Positions 23,703 through 33,843 of a stretch of 62,000 nt of DNA are shown here, piece by piece. Position numbers and translations under genes: made by a program. Below the pieces are notes generated by a model. It ran no database searches. It worked only from the letters and a program-made list of their open reading frames with translations, and was not told the origin of the DNA. The stretch is from Acanthaster planci. Lineage: Eukaryota; Echinodermata; Asteroidea; Valvatida; Acanthasteridae. The DNA lies in contig NW_019091369.1 in assembly GCF_001949145.1 (NCBI RefSeq), forward strand, positions 838,767 through 900,766. The letters run 5' to 3'. Every line of letters begins with the position of its first letter. The stretch's first letter is position 1.

Positions 23703-24008
23703 CTGGTTGGAAAATATAAGTTACAAACCATGAGTCCATGAAATATAATATGGCGCTGTGTTATGTGCGGTTGAAAAAAAAAAACACACTCACTCTGACT
23801 CTAACATCTTTCAAACTTCTCAAACTATCACAGTGCAAAGTGTGTAACTGTTAGTGTATCTAACAAAGCGTCAAACACAACTCCGCATTTTCTGCCAGAA
23901 TAGCCCCTTTCTTGTTTTTAATAATAATTTCATTTCTCTCCACAGTATATGAAAAACATAGTACAATATTATAAAAAACTCGCTGCTTAAAAGAGATTGA
24001 GTACTTAC

Positions 24009-24104
24009 TTTCCAACTTGAGTTTTCTCTTCAATGACATAACCAAAGCATGGGATGCGGTGCACTAGCGGGGCGGCCTTGACGGCTAGTTTCTTGTCTTC
24101 AAAG
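24009..24104 (-). CDS. ELAC1: ELAC1 exon 4
   Basis: This 96-nt exon covers residues 164-194, with acceptor CTATCTTCAG and donor GGAAA/GTAAGT. It reads FEDKKLAVKAAPLVHRIPCF and GYVIEEKTQVG. HRIPCFGY is motif III, with His178 a metal ligand. It joins exon 3 through a split Leu codon and exon 5 through a split Lys codon, giving VGKLKAGYL. Confidence 0.97.
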
Positions 24105-25004
24105 CTGAAGATAGAAAATCCAAAACCTTTCTAGTTAAAAAAACATTAATCCTAAGTCACTAGGCATATTCATTATCAATCTTCTGAAACTCTCTACAAT
24201 CCTTCTCAACGATATCAATTATACCAAACGTTTTTTCGAAAATGCTGTCATTTTTTCGTTTTCATGGGCAGTTCTTCTCAGAGTTCTTCTTTGATTTCGG
24301 AGAAATCACGGTAAGAGTTGCAAAGACAGTTTCTTTAATAAACCAAAAAGAGGGGCCATGTGTTCGTTGATTTCAATTGAGTACTAGGAATCCAGTTACT
24401 CATCATAGACCTGAAATATACCAGGCGTATCTACAACCTCCTTCACCAAGAGGACCCAATTTGTAAGGGCGCTTAATGCAGAGCAGAAAAGTTGCCCTTT
24501 CTGTAGCAGAAAAGCGTTGCTAACTTCAGCATTATTTCACAGTCACACCGTGCTAACGCTTGCACATTTATGGAGACTTCTATTGTTAGGTTGCGATTTT
24601 AAGCAAATTTTGCTGCTGAAGTTAGTGACCTCTTTCATTTGCTTAATGCTTGTGGTGTCTATGAAATGGATAAGGGATCTGTTAGCAAGAAATCCTGAGC
24701 TTAGCAACCTTATGAGATTGACCCAATTTATCACTGAGGAGACATGCACTTGACAAGCTTTGCTTCTTGTAGGTATCCATCTCACTGCTTCCTGTGTTCA
24801 TTCACTTGCATCATGGTTGGTTTATGTACGGTACTTCTTATCATTAAAACAATAATTAAATCTTCCATCTTTGTAAGTTATTTTTGTATTATTTTGCTTT
24901 GAGAGGAAATCAAGTAAAGTTAAATTTAAGTTAGGTTTGTAACAATTGGGCATTGACTACCAAATATGCAAGGACTTTCCTGGGTCAAAGTTCATGATAC
25001 CTAC

Positions 25005-25102
25005 AGAGGCCAGCATCCTTGTTCTGGGTCCATCTCTATGGACCGGCCCATTTCTTCTTGGGGGTGACATTGTTGATCAGCTTCGTGGTCTGGGTGCCAC
25101 TC
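25005..25102 (-). CDS. ELAC1: ELAC1 exon 3
   Basis: This 98-nt exon covers residues 131-162 plus two bases, with acceptor CTTGCTGCAG and donor CCTCT/GTAGGT. It encodes the poorly conserved, acidic linker between motif II and motif III (QEEMGRSIEMD resembles the EEQGRTI-type stretch of vertebrate ELAC1). Identification rests mainly on phase fit and position, since the linker itself is variable. Confidence 0.88.
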
Positions 25103-25471
25103 CTGCAGCAAGTAAAAAAAAATGATAGATTTGAGCTCCAAAAAATGGGCCAAGGTAATACAGTCTAATCCTCCTTTTTTCTGGATTTGAGTTTTGGTTT
25201 CTGACTTTAATTATTAATTTTAATGATTAACATTCCGCACAACATAGCATCAGTCGATTCACACATTCGAATGAAACCAATTTCATGTAAGGTTTAAATT
25301 CTCAAAACTTACTTAAACATTGAGGTGGGATGTACGTCTTTTTTCAACCCTACACCACCATCAAGTTTTATCTCAGCAACCGCTGCATTAAAAAAACTAA
25401 CTTGAGGTTAAGCAGCTTCGATAAATCTGGAACCTGTCTATTTGCCACTGAAATATCAATCCACAATCTAC

Positions 25472-25779
25472 CTCCCAGTCCGATGGCAAGTCATCCGCTG
25501 ATGGAATCAGCTCATGTACTACGTAGGTGAAGTCAAACATCGACCGCGATAGTTCCAGAGACACTCGCAGGTATTTGCGTAAGCCCCACGGGCCGTATAA
25601 CTCAATCCTCTTGATGCTGGAGTCCTGGCTCATGGTGCATAGCAAGCCCGGCAGGCCGAAGAGGTGGTCACCATGGAGATGGGTGATGAAAATTTTGGTG
25701 ATGCGGCTGGCTTTGAGTTTGCTCTTCATGATTTGGATCTGGGTCCCCTCCCCACAATCAAACATCCAACATTCACCAT
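25472..25779 (-). CDS. ELAC1: ELAC1 exon 2, catalytic HxHxDH motif
   Basis: This is the largest exon: 308 nt, residues 29-130. The acceptor is CATCTGTCCCCCAG and the donor GAG/GTAGAT. It contains [20 protein letters not shown], then [17 protein letters not shown] with the zinc-binding HLHGDH at residues 61-66, then [14 protein letters not shown] and [12 protein letters not shown]. This is the core of the metallo-beta-lactamase fold. All ligands are intact, so the enzyme should be active. RNase Z cuts the 3' trailer from tRNA precursors. The vertebrate short form also repairs tRNAs with damaged 3' ends. Confidence 0.99.
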
Positions 25780-26543
25780 CTGGGGGACAGATGAAGTTCA
25801 AATGGAGTTGTTAATCCAAACATTCCCCGATCTTTAACGAATCTATCAGATTATGAATTCTCAACAGGGGCGGACAGTGGAGGCTTCAGAAACGGCAAAG
25901 ATGCTGCGATATTAAGATTGAAGCAGTTGATAGCTGTGAGCTGCAATTGAATGGTACCATCCTGTAGTAATGCACAACTGTTTGTGTAAATAGAGTCCCT
26001 AGTTTATATTGTTATTGCCAACTCTGAAGCCTGGATTTACAGTATACAGGTTGATTCTGAGTCCAATCCCAAGACACTATGGCTGAATTGAAACCTTATT
26101 TTATTTATTTATTTATTTTTTTTGAAAGGCAGAATTTTTGAGGAGTTATTACATTTTTCTCCATCAACACGTATCTGCCAATGCATTACATCCAGAAGTG
26201 AAGTGCATCGTTTTTAGAACCCAAACCCATGACCACACCAAATGCTGTTTCGTTTACAACCTGCTCCAACAAAATGAGGATTCGGTGTAAAAGTTGCTTT
26301 TAACTCCTTAACTTGCTAGGTTTACGATAACCACATTAAAATGGCAGCACATATTTTGAACTTCACTCTCAAATGACAATTCATGTACTGACCGACTGTA
26401 TCCCCTGATCTCAGGATGATGAAAATATGGATTTTCATAACCCCAAATCTGATTGTTGTAAAATTGGCCTCAAAATGGTGTCGTGAATAGTTTAACCCTT
26501 TTGCACGGCCTGCATAACATAACATGTTTCCCCGGTAGCCTAC

Positions 26544-26628
26544 CATGTCTGAAGACTGTTGAAGAAACCCCTCTCTTGGGTGTCGGGAAGCAGGAAGCTG
26601 TGCCCAAAAATGTCAGATCCATCATGGC
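26544..26628 (-). CDS. ELAC1: ELAC1 exon 1 (start codon exon) with its own splice acceptor
   Basis: The chosen start is ATG at 26625, with a second ATG directly after it, giving MMDLTFLGTASCFPTPKRGV. This matches the N-terminal strand and FLGT loop of ELAC1. The donor is CATG/GTAGGC. The seven coding exons total 1119 nt, or 372 residues, close to the roughly 360 usual for the short form, with no targeting peptide. An excellent acceptor (TTGTTGCTTTCCGCAG) precedes GCC-ATG-ATG, so this exon is internal. Upstream is either a 5' UTR exon or the CARF-like exon that ends at 27469, which would continue in frame (...GQE-A-MMDL). Confidence 0.95.
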
Positions 26629-27468
26629 CTGCGGAAAGCAACAAAGCAGGCAGAAAACACATGCCGATTCAATCAACCGTCCATTTGTCGAATCTGCATG
26701 GTGTCAACTTCCACATGCTTTTCTGTTTTTCAAGAAACTTCTGCATCTGAATTTGAATTCATGAAATGCAACACATTCTGCCCGGTGAAATAACAGCAGT
26801 GGACTCACTCTTTCCTCGGCGAGTAACTTCCTCTTCTTTCGTTGCGATAGAATTTCTATCTACAGCAAAAGTCAAAAACTTCCCTTATGAAAGATCGAGT
26901 GATGATAGCAAAATGGCCTCTGTTTTGTGCATGGACGCAATGAAGCTAAGAAACATCTCGCAGAAATATTTAAAGGATACATCAGACATAAATATATCAA
27001 GATATCTAAGTAACATGAAGCTACAACTGTGCATTCTTCACAGAAAAATTGTGTTGAACAAACAGCTCGACAAAAATGTAGTCCCGGTTAAAATATTTTT
27101 ATCTGGACCCTAAAAGATAACCAAAAGGCCACTCCAAATCTGTTTGTTTTCATAAGCCAGACAGTTACTTCTAGCATGAAAAGTCTATTTACTACACCTC
27201 ATAAATATTCATGACCAAATCGACTACTTCCCCTCAAACCATGCTGCATTTGTATATCCCCAACCAGTGTAGTAACTGCCAGGGATGCATGCAATCATTC
27301 TCCCTAAAGCTCCATTCTGTGCATCAGTCCTGGCAACGGTTGCATAACACACATAGATACACACGTGCACACATGACCATGAAGTTCCAATGCGTCAAAA
27401 TCATCAGTATAACATGATCAGAGAGGCACGCTGTGTGAACGACCCCCCCCCGTGACAGCATGCAATAC

Positions 27469-27621
27469 CTCCTGTCCCAAAACATGGCCGACGTGTCCCA
27501 AAGGATCTGGCAGGTCAATGTACACCCGTCTCTCGCCTTCTACATTCCCAGAGTCCAACTGTGATTTGATCTTGGCTGACACCAATTTGGCGGCTCTCTT
27601 GAGCCTTGAATCAAGTGGAAC
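27469..27621 (-). CDS. CARF/ALS2CR8-like domain, exon 5 (last seen)
   Basis: This 153-nt, 51-codon exon is phase 0 at both ends, with acceptor TTTTCCACACAG and donor GAG/GTATTG. It encodes VPLDSRLKRAAKLVSAKIKS and then RRVYIDLPDPLGHVGHVLGQ. A basic helix followed by a VYIDLPD-type strand and a His-containing end fits the last part of the CARF (calcium-responsive factor) domain as I recall it. No stop codon and no further CARF exon is seen before ELAC1. The next acceptor downstream in the same frame is the one before the ELAC1 ATG. Confidence 0.72.
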
Positions 27622-27783
27622 CTGTGTGGAAAATAATCCATCTCTTTCTTATCAGACCAGCGAGGAGAGGGACATTTTAAAAGTTAGAAGAATATGTAAA
27701 ACAGCTCCCATTTTAGGCAAAGTTGATGTTGATGCTAACAGATGTACAACAACAGATGATGTTTTTTAAACAGGCTAACAAGG

Positions 27784-28381
27784 TTAACCACTTGCTGCCG
27801 GGTGGAATTCGAAGTTGAATTTGACATAAAAAGGGGGATTTTCAAGATTTTCCACTTTTAATATTCTTCGAAAAATCATAACTTCATTTGCTGGACGTCT
27901 ACACCCACACAAATGATCCTCTGGTGGCTACCCCAATCTGACAGACAACATTTATTGACGCGCGAGTATTTCAGCCAGGCCTGTCGCCTTGTGAAAAGAG
28001 CCATGATTGTGCAATGTTATGTAATTTTCTTTATGTTCCCGAAACTGGCATAGTGCGCTGCTGACGTCTTTTCAATAGGGGTCAGATTACCATGCAGCGG
28101 TATCGCATCACCCACCACTAGAGTGCTGGAGTGCTTTTGTCCCCGGTGGTAATCCACTCGCGCTGAATGCCACAAACGGTGGTATAATCTTTCAAAACAA
28201 TGAAAGATTTCCTCTGCTATTGACAACTATAAAAATGTTGGCAATTCCCAGCAGCTCAGTCCTTTGTTCCAAGTACGGTCTTTTGTACAAAGCCCAGCTC
28301 TTTTGTCTGGTTTCGGGCTCCCCAGTTTTATGTATAAAGCCTATGTGCCCAAAACTGGGCTCCCCAGCAGCAAGTGGTTAA
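27784..28381. mobile_element. Non-autonomous piggyBac-type MITE, copy 2
   Basis: The element begins TTAA-CCACTTGCTGCCGGG and ends CCCAGCAGCAAGTGG-TTAA. It is 598 bp and lies in the same orientation as the copy at 11541-12128. The two copies align throughout, for example at CTTTTGTCCCCGGTGGTAAT and the TATAAAGCCTA near the right end. It lies in an intron of the CARF-like gene and is non-coding. Confidence 0.88.
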
Positions 28382-28525
28382 TTACACAAATTTCCACCAC
28401 TTTGGAACTTTCTACCAATTTCGTCAAATTTCAATGCGTCAACATCTCGACTGGACTAGTCTTTACACCTTTATGCTTTTAATCCACAGACCTCAGAGAG
28501 TTTTTCCAATGGTGATATGCCCTAC

Positions 28526-28624
28526 CTTGAACTGTGGGAAAACAAACAAGTCTCTCAGGATTATTTGCGAGGGACATCCCATCTTTTTGGACTTTCTCAA
28601 GCGCTTTGGAGGACGCTCCCTAGG
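28526..28624 (-). CDS. CARF/ALS2CR8-like domain, exon 4
   Basis: This 99-nt, 33-codon exon is phase 0 at both ends, with acceptor AACTTCAAACCAG and donor AAG/GTAGGG. It reads PRERPPKRLRKSKKMGCPSQ and IILRDLFVFPQFK. A strongly basic stretch precedes a Cys-containing strand and a FPQFK turn. The pattern (basic patch, GCP, hydrophobic strand, FPxFK) is what I recall for the CARF domain and related FLYWCH/MULE-type DNA-binding modules. Confidence 0.75.
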
Positions 28625-29256
28625 CTGGTTTGAAGTTTGTTAGAAAAGACAAAAAGAAGACAATATTTTTAATGATTCCATCTTTAGAGAAGAAGCGTAA
28701 TTGAATTTGAATATTCTTACATTCAGAATGCAAGTAACATGAATATTTCATGAGCTATATATATCCTTTGTGAATTTAAATACTTTCCATGACTGACAGG
28801 TTGGTGACTACACTGAGCCAAAATAATGGTCTTTTAAAACAAAAATTTTAAAAATGCTGTGTTTTCTCTGTCCAAAAATCTGCTTCACAAACATGGTTAC
28901 AACCAAATTAATGGGGGAGGCCACAAAATACAAAGAAAATTGAATCAGTTTTTATCTACATCACAGTTTGAAAAAAAAAAAAAAGCAAAGTTTTCAATTT
29001 TTGTCTACTTTTAACATAAATACATACTGGCGGCAGAAGGGTGGGACAGGGGAAGCAGGCCCTCTTTCTTCACACGAGGACTTGTTCCCCCCCCATCACT
29101 TTAGGCAGGTCCTATAATGGGGCGGAGCTTAATGGATCGGTCTATTAATGATTGATGCCTGACGGTCCCACAACTACCCCACACTTTGAATATTGTTCCG
29201 CCCACGCTGTCAGAACAGGTCGTATTTGCATATGCATGTATATCTCTGCCGGTCAC

Positions 29257-29405
29257 CTTCCTACGATCCGGTCCATACTGGCACTGCTCCCACCTCCGAC
29301 CCAGTATGATGAAAGGGGTGCCGTTGAGAGGGAGGGGCGTGGTGTTCTCCCCGTGGGTGGTTTGGTCTTTATACCTGATGGTGCGTCTATGTGTCTTTAG
29401 GGCCT
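29257..29405 (-). CDS. CARF/ALS2CR8-like domain, exon 3
   Basis: This 149-nt exon has acceptor TTTTCTTTCAG and donor AAG/GTGACC. Two bases complete a Glu codon from the previous exon, and the exon ends in phase 0. It reads ALKTHRRTIRYKDQTTHGEN, then GTPFIILGRRWEQCQYGPDR. The RTIRYKD...PFIILG...ECQ/EQCQ-G-DR pattern is the most distinctive part of the CARF-type domain. It supports a chromatin or DNA-binding role, but the family is assigned from memory. Confidence 0.78.
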
Positions 29406-30064
29406 CTGAAAGAAAACCCACCGATGATACCGTCATGAAGAAGTTCGGAATAAGGAACCACAAGTATGTAGGGGGAGGTCGTGGTTAATTAAGGAGGAAA
29501 TTGGGTTCATGAGGAAGTCGTAAAATGAAATCTAAGGGACTGGAAGTGGTCACGGCTGATCACACTACATCCTGGACTGACCACACTAACCTTCTGGAAG
29601 TGCACAGATATTTTCTTAGAAATGAGATGAGAATAAGATGGGATATAAAGAGGAGGAGAGAGAGAGGAAGAGGGTCTTTGAGATTTTGACTTGCTTTGTA
29701 TCACATCTGCTAGTGCTACTGTAGAAATAAATAAGTATACATGTAGATTAGCAGAGAAGCGTGATCATGTGAGTTTGTCAGAAGTACAACGGTTTCGTCG
29801 TAAAGAAGATGAAACTACATAACAGGCACTGTCAGACAAATTTTTCTAGACCAGTGCTTGTCTGAAATTGTAAATGAACACAGGTGCCAACATGACTGCT
29901 TACCTGAATTGTCTAAATTGAGCCAAAAAATTAGCAATGACAAAATTTTAAATGTCGAGTGTGTGTGTATTTCATCTCCAGTGAATGTTTCACTGGTTTG
30001 AAACTAAAAAATTTTTTACCTCAAAATGAAGCACAAGGTTGGATTCTGGTTATCAGGCATGTAC

Positions 30065-30293
30065 CTTTAAGCGGATGGCCATAGCCTGGTGTCTCCTTGT
30101 AGCACACATACTTGGTTGATGTATGAGCTTTGTACTGACGGATGACCTCCTCAGCCTCCTCGGGCGTGGATGCGTAGCCAAAGTAGGACCTGGGGTTGTC
30201 AAGGACGTCAGCGAATTGTGTGGACGGGTAAAACGGAATCGCTTTCACCTCCTCCATACTGGAAGCGGTGCTGGAAGACTGGCAGTCTGGTTC
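30065..30293 (-). CDS. CARF/ALS2CR8-like protein, exon 2
   Basis: This 229-nt exon starts in phase 0 after acceptor TCTTGACTTGCAG and ends in phase 1 (AAAG/GTACAT). It begins with an acidic, Ser-rich linker (EPDCQSSSTASSMEEVKAIP). It then gives FGYASTPEEAEEVIRQYKAH and TSTKYVCYKETPGYGHPLK. The second part (helix, then STKYVCYK strand, then GYG) resembles the opening of the CARF domain. Together exons 2-5 give a domain of about 190 residues. Confidence 0.78.
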
Positions 30294-30880
30294 CTGCAAG
30301 TCAAGAGACTTCAAGGACAAATCCGATCACACGCACAAGCATCCATGCCACAGATTCTTTGATTTTTTCCCCAGACTGAAAATGTCCTCCCAAGTGATCC
30401 TGTTGCACAGCTTGTTTCGCTAGAGTTTTGACAAAGGAGGGAACATGTTAAGAGTGGATGCATAATTGTCACACAAAGTACTTGATATTCCACAAGTATC
30501 TAGCATTTGAGTAATCAAAAGAAAGTTGAATCAAAATGTTCTTCCATGAATCACACAGGCCACTGCTGACACATTCTACAAGCTTCATCACGTGCGGAAT
30601 CAGGTAAGGAAGTTTCCATAATGTCCATTGCTAGACAAGGTAATACGTCAAGAATCCAATGTCAAAACAGTTGAATAACAACACCGGCCCAGTCACGGTC
30701 TAAATGTCATACTATCCTGTATGCTCATCTGTGTCGGAGTGCAGTGAATCGACACAGGGATACCTTCTCAGGTACCATATGTATGTGCCAACACTGCCAA
30801 TAAATACCATGGTTTGCTTACAATTGTACACCGGCGGTCTTCACCACGCATCACCTATGCACAGACTCCAAGAGAATAAA

Positions 30881-31374
30881 GCCTGGTTTCCATATAGTCG
30901 ATTGTAACACAGACGGTCCGTAAGACGTGAAGACACAGACACAAACGGAAGAGATGGTGCATGGCATCATTCCACCCAAACATGGAAACACAACGGCGTC
31001 CAAAACTCCAGAATTTTTTTTTCAGATAATACCCATTTACAGGTACATGTAGATTGACCGTACCGCCTCATGAAGCCGAACCGGTAATCCAGTTTCATGC
31101 ATTTCATTGACGGTCAGCTATTTACTTGTTCATAAGGGGGGTAATATCTAAGCCTTTAGGAGAAAATGGGCAATATTCGTGGAACGAATGTATGCGTGTT
31201 TGTATGGGGATACTCAACGCAGGCAGTCGGCAAAGTTGAACCTGGCTCAACTATGCTGATTGTTTGTGGGCTGGTTTGTGTTTGTTTGCATTGTCGGCGG
31301 CACTTCCATTCGGCATGTTTCCATATGTCTGTGTTGCAGTTTAGGTTTTGATTGCGTTGACATGGAAACCAGGC
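30881..31374. mobile_element. MITE with 13-bp perfect terminal inverted repeats
   Basis: The left end GCCTGGTTTCCAT (30881-30893) is the exact inverse of the right end ATGGAAACCAGGC (31362-31374). Subterminal words such as TAACACAGAC / GTCTGTGTTG are also inverted. It is 494 bp and non-coding. The right flank is TTAA and the left flank ATAA, which would fit a decayed TTAA target site. Confidence 0.7.
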
Positions 31375-31857
31375 TTAAGAGACCTCCTATGCAGAATCCA
31401 GAACTGGAAATCCATGTACACATGCACAAATCTGAGCAGATACTCACACATTACACTCAGGAAGCCCCCAGTAATGGCAGATACATTGCGCCAGCTACTG
31501 CACTACATGCAGGTAAATATAACGGTTACACATGTACCACCCATCTGCCATTTCTTGGGGGCATCATACATATATGTTGACAGCACCTGTTCTAGGAATG
31601 GAACCGATAAATATGTGAATAACACTTCTAGATGTTCAGCTTCAGCCAAAGTAACGGCTTCTCACAATATTTCGCAACACCCTAGCTAAAACCAAACAGA
31701 TTTGGAGTGGCTAACATTTTCATGGGTAGGAAGGCTGGAAAAAGTTTTCTTTGTCCCCTCTGCTTCTTAAAACCGAGTGATGCATCTACACAAGAGTAGA
31801 AATTCATGACAGCTGACACACATATTGTCCTGTCTGACACGCTCAAAACCATCTCAC

Positions 31858-31920
31858 CTTAGTGCCAAATGATGTCACATTTAATGCTCCACTGGTGTCC
31901 TGACTACCTGTGCAGAGATC
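31858..31920 (-). CDS. CARF/ALS2CR8-like protein, probable exon 1 or internal N-terminal exon
   Basis: This 63-nt, 21-codon frame is phase 0 at both ends, with acceptor CATTTCTTTCAG and donor AAG/GTGAGA. It encodes DLCTGSQDTSGALNVTSFGT, a disordered-looking stretch that would precede the CARF-like exons in frame. The support is splice-site quality and phase only. No start codon exon was found. A candidate at 32340-32440 is open in all three frames, so it gives no guidance. Confidence 0.45.
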
Positions 31921-33060
31921 CTGAAAGAAATGAAATATAAGATGTTTCCAGACTTCAGCTTCTTGACAAGACCTACAAAGATGGGCAGTACTGATGTGTA
32001 ATGTCTCACTATACCCGTGCACTTGTCCGTTTCCTGAATTCGTAATTCCTACATGCTAAAACTTCAGCCTCAGGGAGAACAAATTACAGCCAACCTTCCG
32101 ACATCCTTCAAAATAAATCAAAAAGGATTTGGGAAGTTTGCATTATTAGGGAAGGCAGAGCCCCACCGGTGTTTTAGTTTACCCAGGGCTCGATGCTTCT
32201 CAAAATTGCAAGGGAATGTGGCATTAACAGAGGGAGGATTCAAGATGAAGGCTTTCATTTGCTGTGTGATGAGGTTAGTGATAATACAGCAACATTTCCG
32301 TAATTTGTTGAAAATGGTCTCAAATCCTGAGTAAAACAAAGCCACAACTAACCTCCCCACACAATGTCCAGGCTGCCGATGGTAGGAAGATTTTCTTGTT
32401 CGATAGAATCTGCTTCCTTCACACTCACAGAAGTGAAATCCCTCCTCTCTTATCTATTTCGAATCAACTTGTAGGTGAACCTGCGTGTTACAAAGAAATG
32501 AACAATTTATGTCCAAACGATAAGTCAATTCCACACATACCTTCCTAACACCACCTGCATTTCAGAGCACATCAAACTCCATTGAAAAATCTCTGACTTC
32601 TTGTTTAATTTGCAGAATTTGAAACTTAAACAACCTAGAGGCTTAGAGCTTTAATCTTGATCGTGTAAACTGTTCCTTTACAAAATACAAGCTATATATC
32701 TTCATGTGTTTGACCATTTGACAGCAATGCAAATAACAAATACAATACTGTACTTGTTACACAAGGATGGTAAATCTGGTGAATGATTTCAGTTGGTTTT
32801 TTACCAAACCATGCCAACCCAACCTTAAAAAATTCAATTCAAGGTCAATCTTGAGCAGGTCGAGACACAGCATGAGTGCATATTACAGGACCTGTTGTCT
32901 GTTTTTGTTGGCAACTTTAAGTACAATATTCAGAAAGAGTTCCATATACGAACAACACTTGATAATGGCCCTAAGCAGAAACCTAGGCCAAGTCTATACA
33001 AACCTTTTGAAGTTGTGTTTCTGAGCTGAGTAAGCCCATGGAGGGACGCTAGCTCTAGGC
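31921..33060. other. No supported coding feature
   Basis: This stretch holds probable upstream intron or 5' region of the CARF-like gene. An acceptor/donor-like pair surrounds the frame at 32345-32440, but its phase does not fit the next exon. Nothing else stands out before the palindrome at 33061. Confidence 0.4.
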
Positions 33061-33138
33061 CTAGCCCCACTAGTGTGGCACGGACTCTCACTCCCGATCC
33101 ATCGGGAGTGAGAGTCCGTGCCACACTAGTGGGGCTAG
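33061..33138. repeat. Perfect 38-bp inverted repeat with 2-bp loop
   Basis: The arms are 33061-33098 and 33101-33138, perfectly complementary, with only CC between them. The centre reads CTCCCGAT-CC-ATCGGGAG. The motif GCTCTAGGC flanks the palindrome on both sides as a direct repeat. Such a near-perfect palindrome can extrude as a cruciform and is usually unstable, so it is probably young. Confidence 0.97.
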
Positions 33139-33661
33139 CTCTAGGCCCTACCTAGGCCTAAAATCATGGTTCATGTGCTTAAGAATATCCGGAATATTCT
33201 TTGCTAAATTTCACTTTTTAGGACATGTTTCCAATTTCTGACATGTCTGACGGCTATTGTAACATTTTAAGGATATGGACCTCTTTCCCAATATTCAATT
33301 AATTCTTTTAACGGGATGGGCTGGTTGGTTGATTTTCGCTGGTCCTTCGCGCTGGCCTGACCCACTCCATGCCGCGGGACCCAAGTCAAGTCACAGACCG
33401 AGCCCAATTTCCGGACAACCTCCATAACCGCTGATAAAGTCCTGCCAACGTTAAAACCTTCCCCCCCAAAAGGATGTAATTGCTAGTGATTTTAAAATAA
33501 CAGTCAAGTACTCATTCCTACAAGCTCTGCTACTTGGCATATCAACACGGATAGTTTGCACTTCTGTAGGACTTTGAGGCGAGTACACATTCGAATACAG
33601 ACGAGTGGAGTGTTTAGACTTTATACGAGGCACTGATCAACAGAGGGCGCACATAAAACCA

Positions 33662-33720
33662 AAAAAACAGGCTGACGCCGCGCCGCGCCGGCCGCGTACG
33701 TTGCGAGGTACATACATGTA
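33662..33720 (+). promoter_or_regulatory. CpG-rich stretch, putative promoter
   Basis: A short GC/CpG-dense run (GACGCCGCGCCGCGCCGGCC, then GCGTACGTTGCGAGG) stands out in otherwise AT-balanced DNA. It lies about 100-160 bp upstream of a short ATG exon on the + strand. No TATA box is obvious. The position suggests a TATA-less promoter, possibly shared with the divergent minus-strand gene. This is inference. Confidence 0.35.
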
Positions 33721-33820
33721 GACTCACTGTTTACGCGGTAATGACAGGTTTCAAGGACCAATTTTAGCTTCGTAGGTTTCGTTTATTAAGTCCACTGATG
33801 CCTTGGCCAAGCAGCTAAGA

Positions 33821-33843
33821 ATGAAGATCGCTGAGTACAGAAG
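33821..33843 (+). CDS. Unrecognised + strand gene, putative first coding exon
   Basis: ATG at 33821 starts MKIAEYR plus two bases, followed by a consensus donor, AGAAG/GTAAGT. The frame is also open upstream to a TAG at 33777, so a slightly longer N-terminus is possible if that TAG belongs to an acceptor. The phase 2 end matches the next exon at 35359. The gene is not recognised. Its protein begins with Ser/Glu/Tyr-rich sequence over several small exons. Confidence 0.5.

Noticed and set aside
32345-32440. Candidate exon upstream of the CARF-like gene
   Set aside because: All three frames are open, and the hydrophilic frame ends in phase 1, which conflicts with the next exon at 31920.
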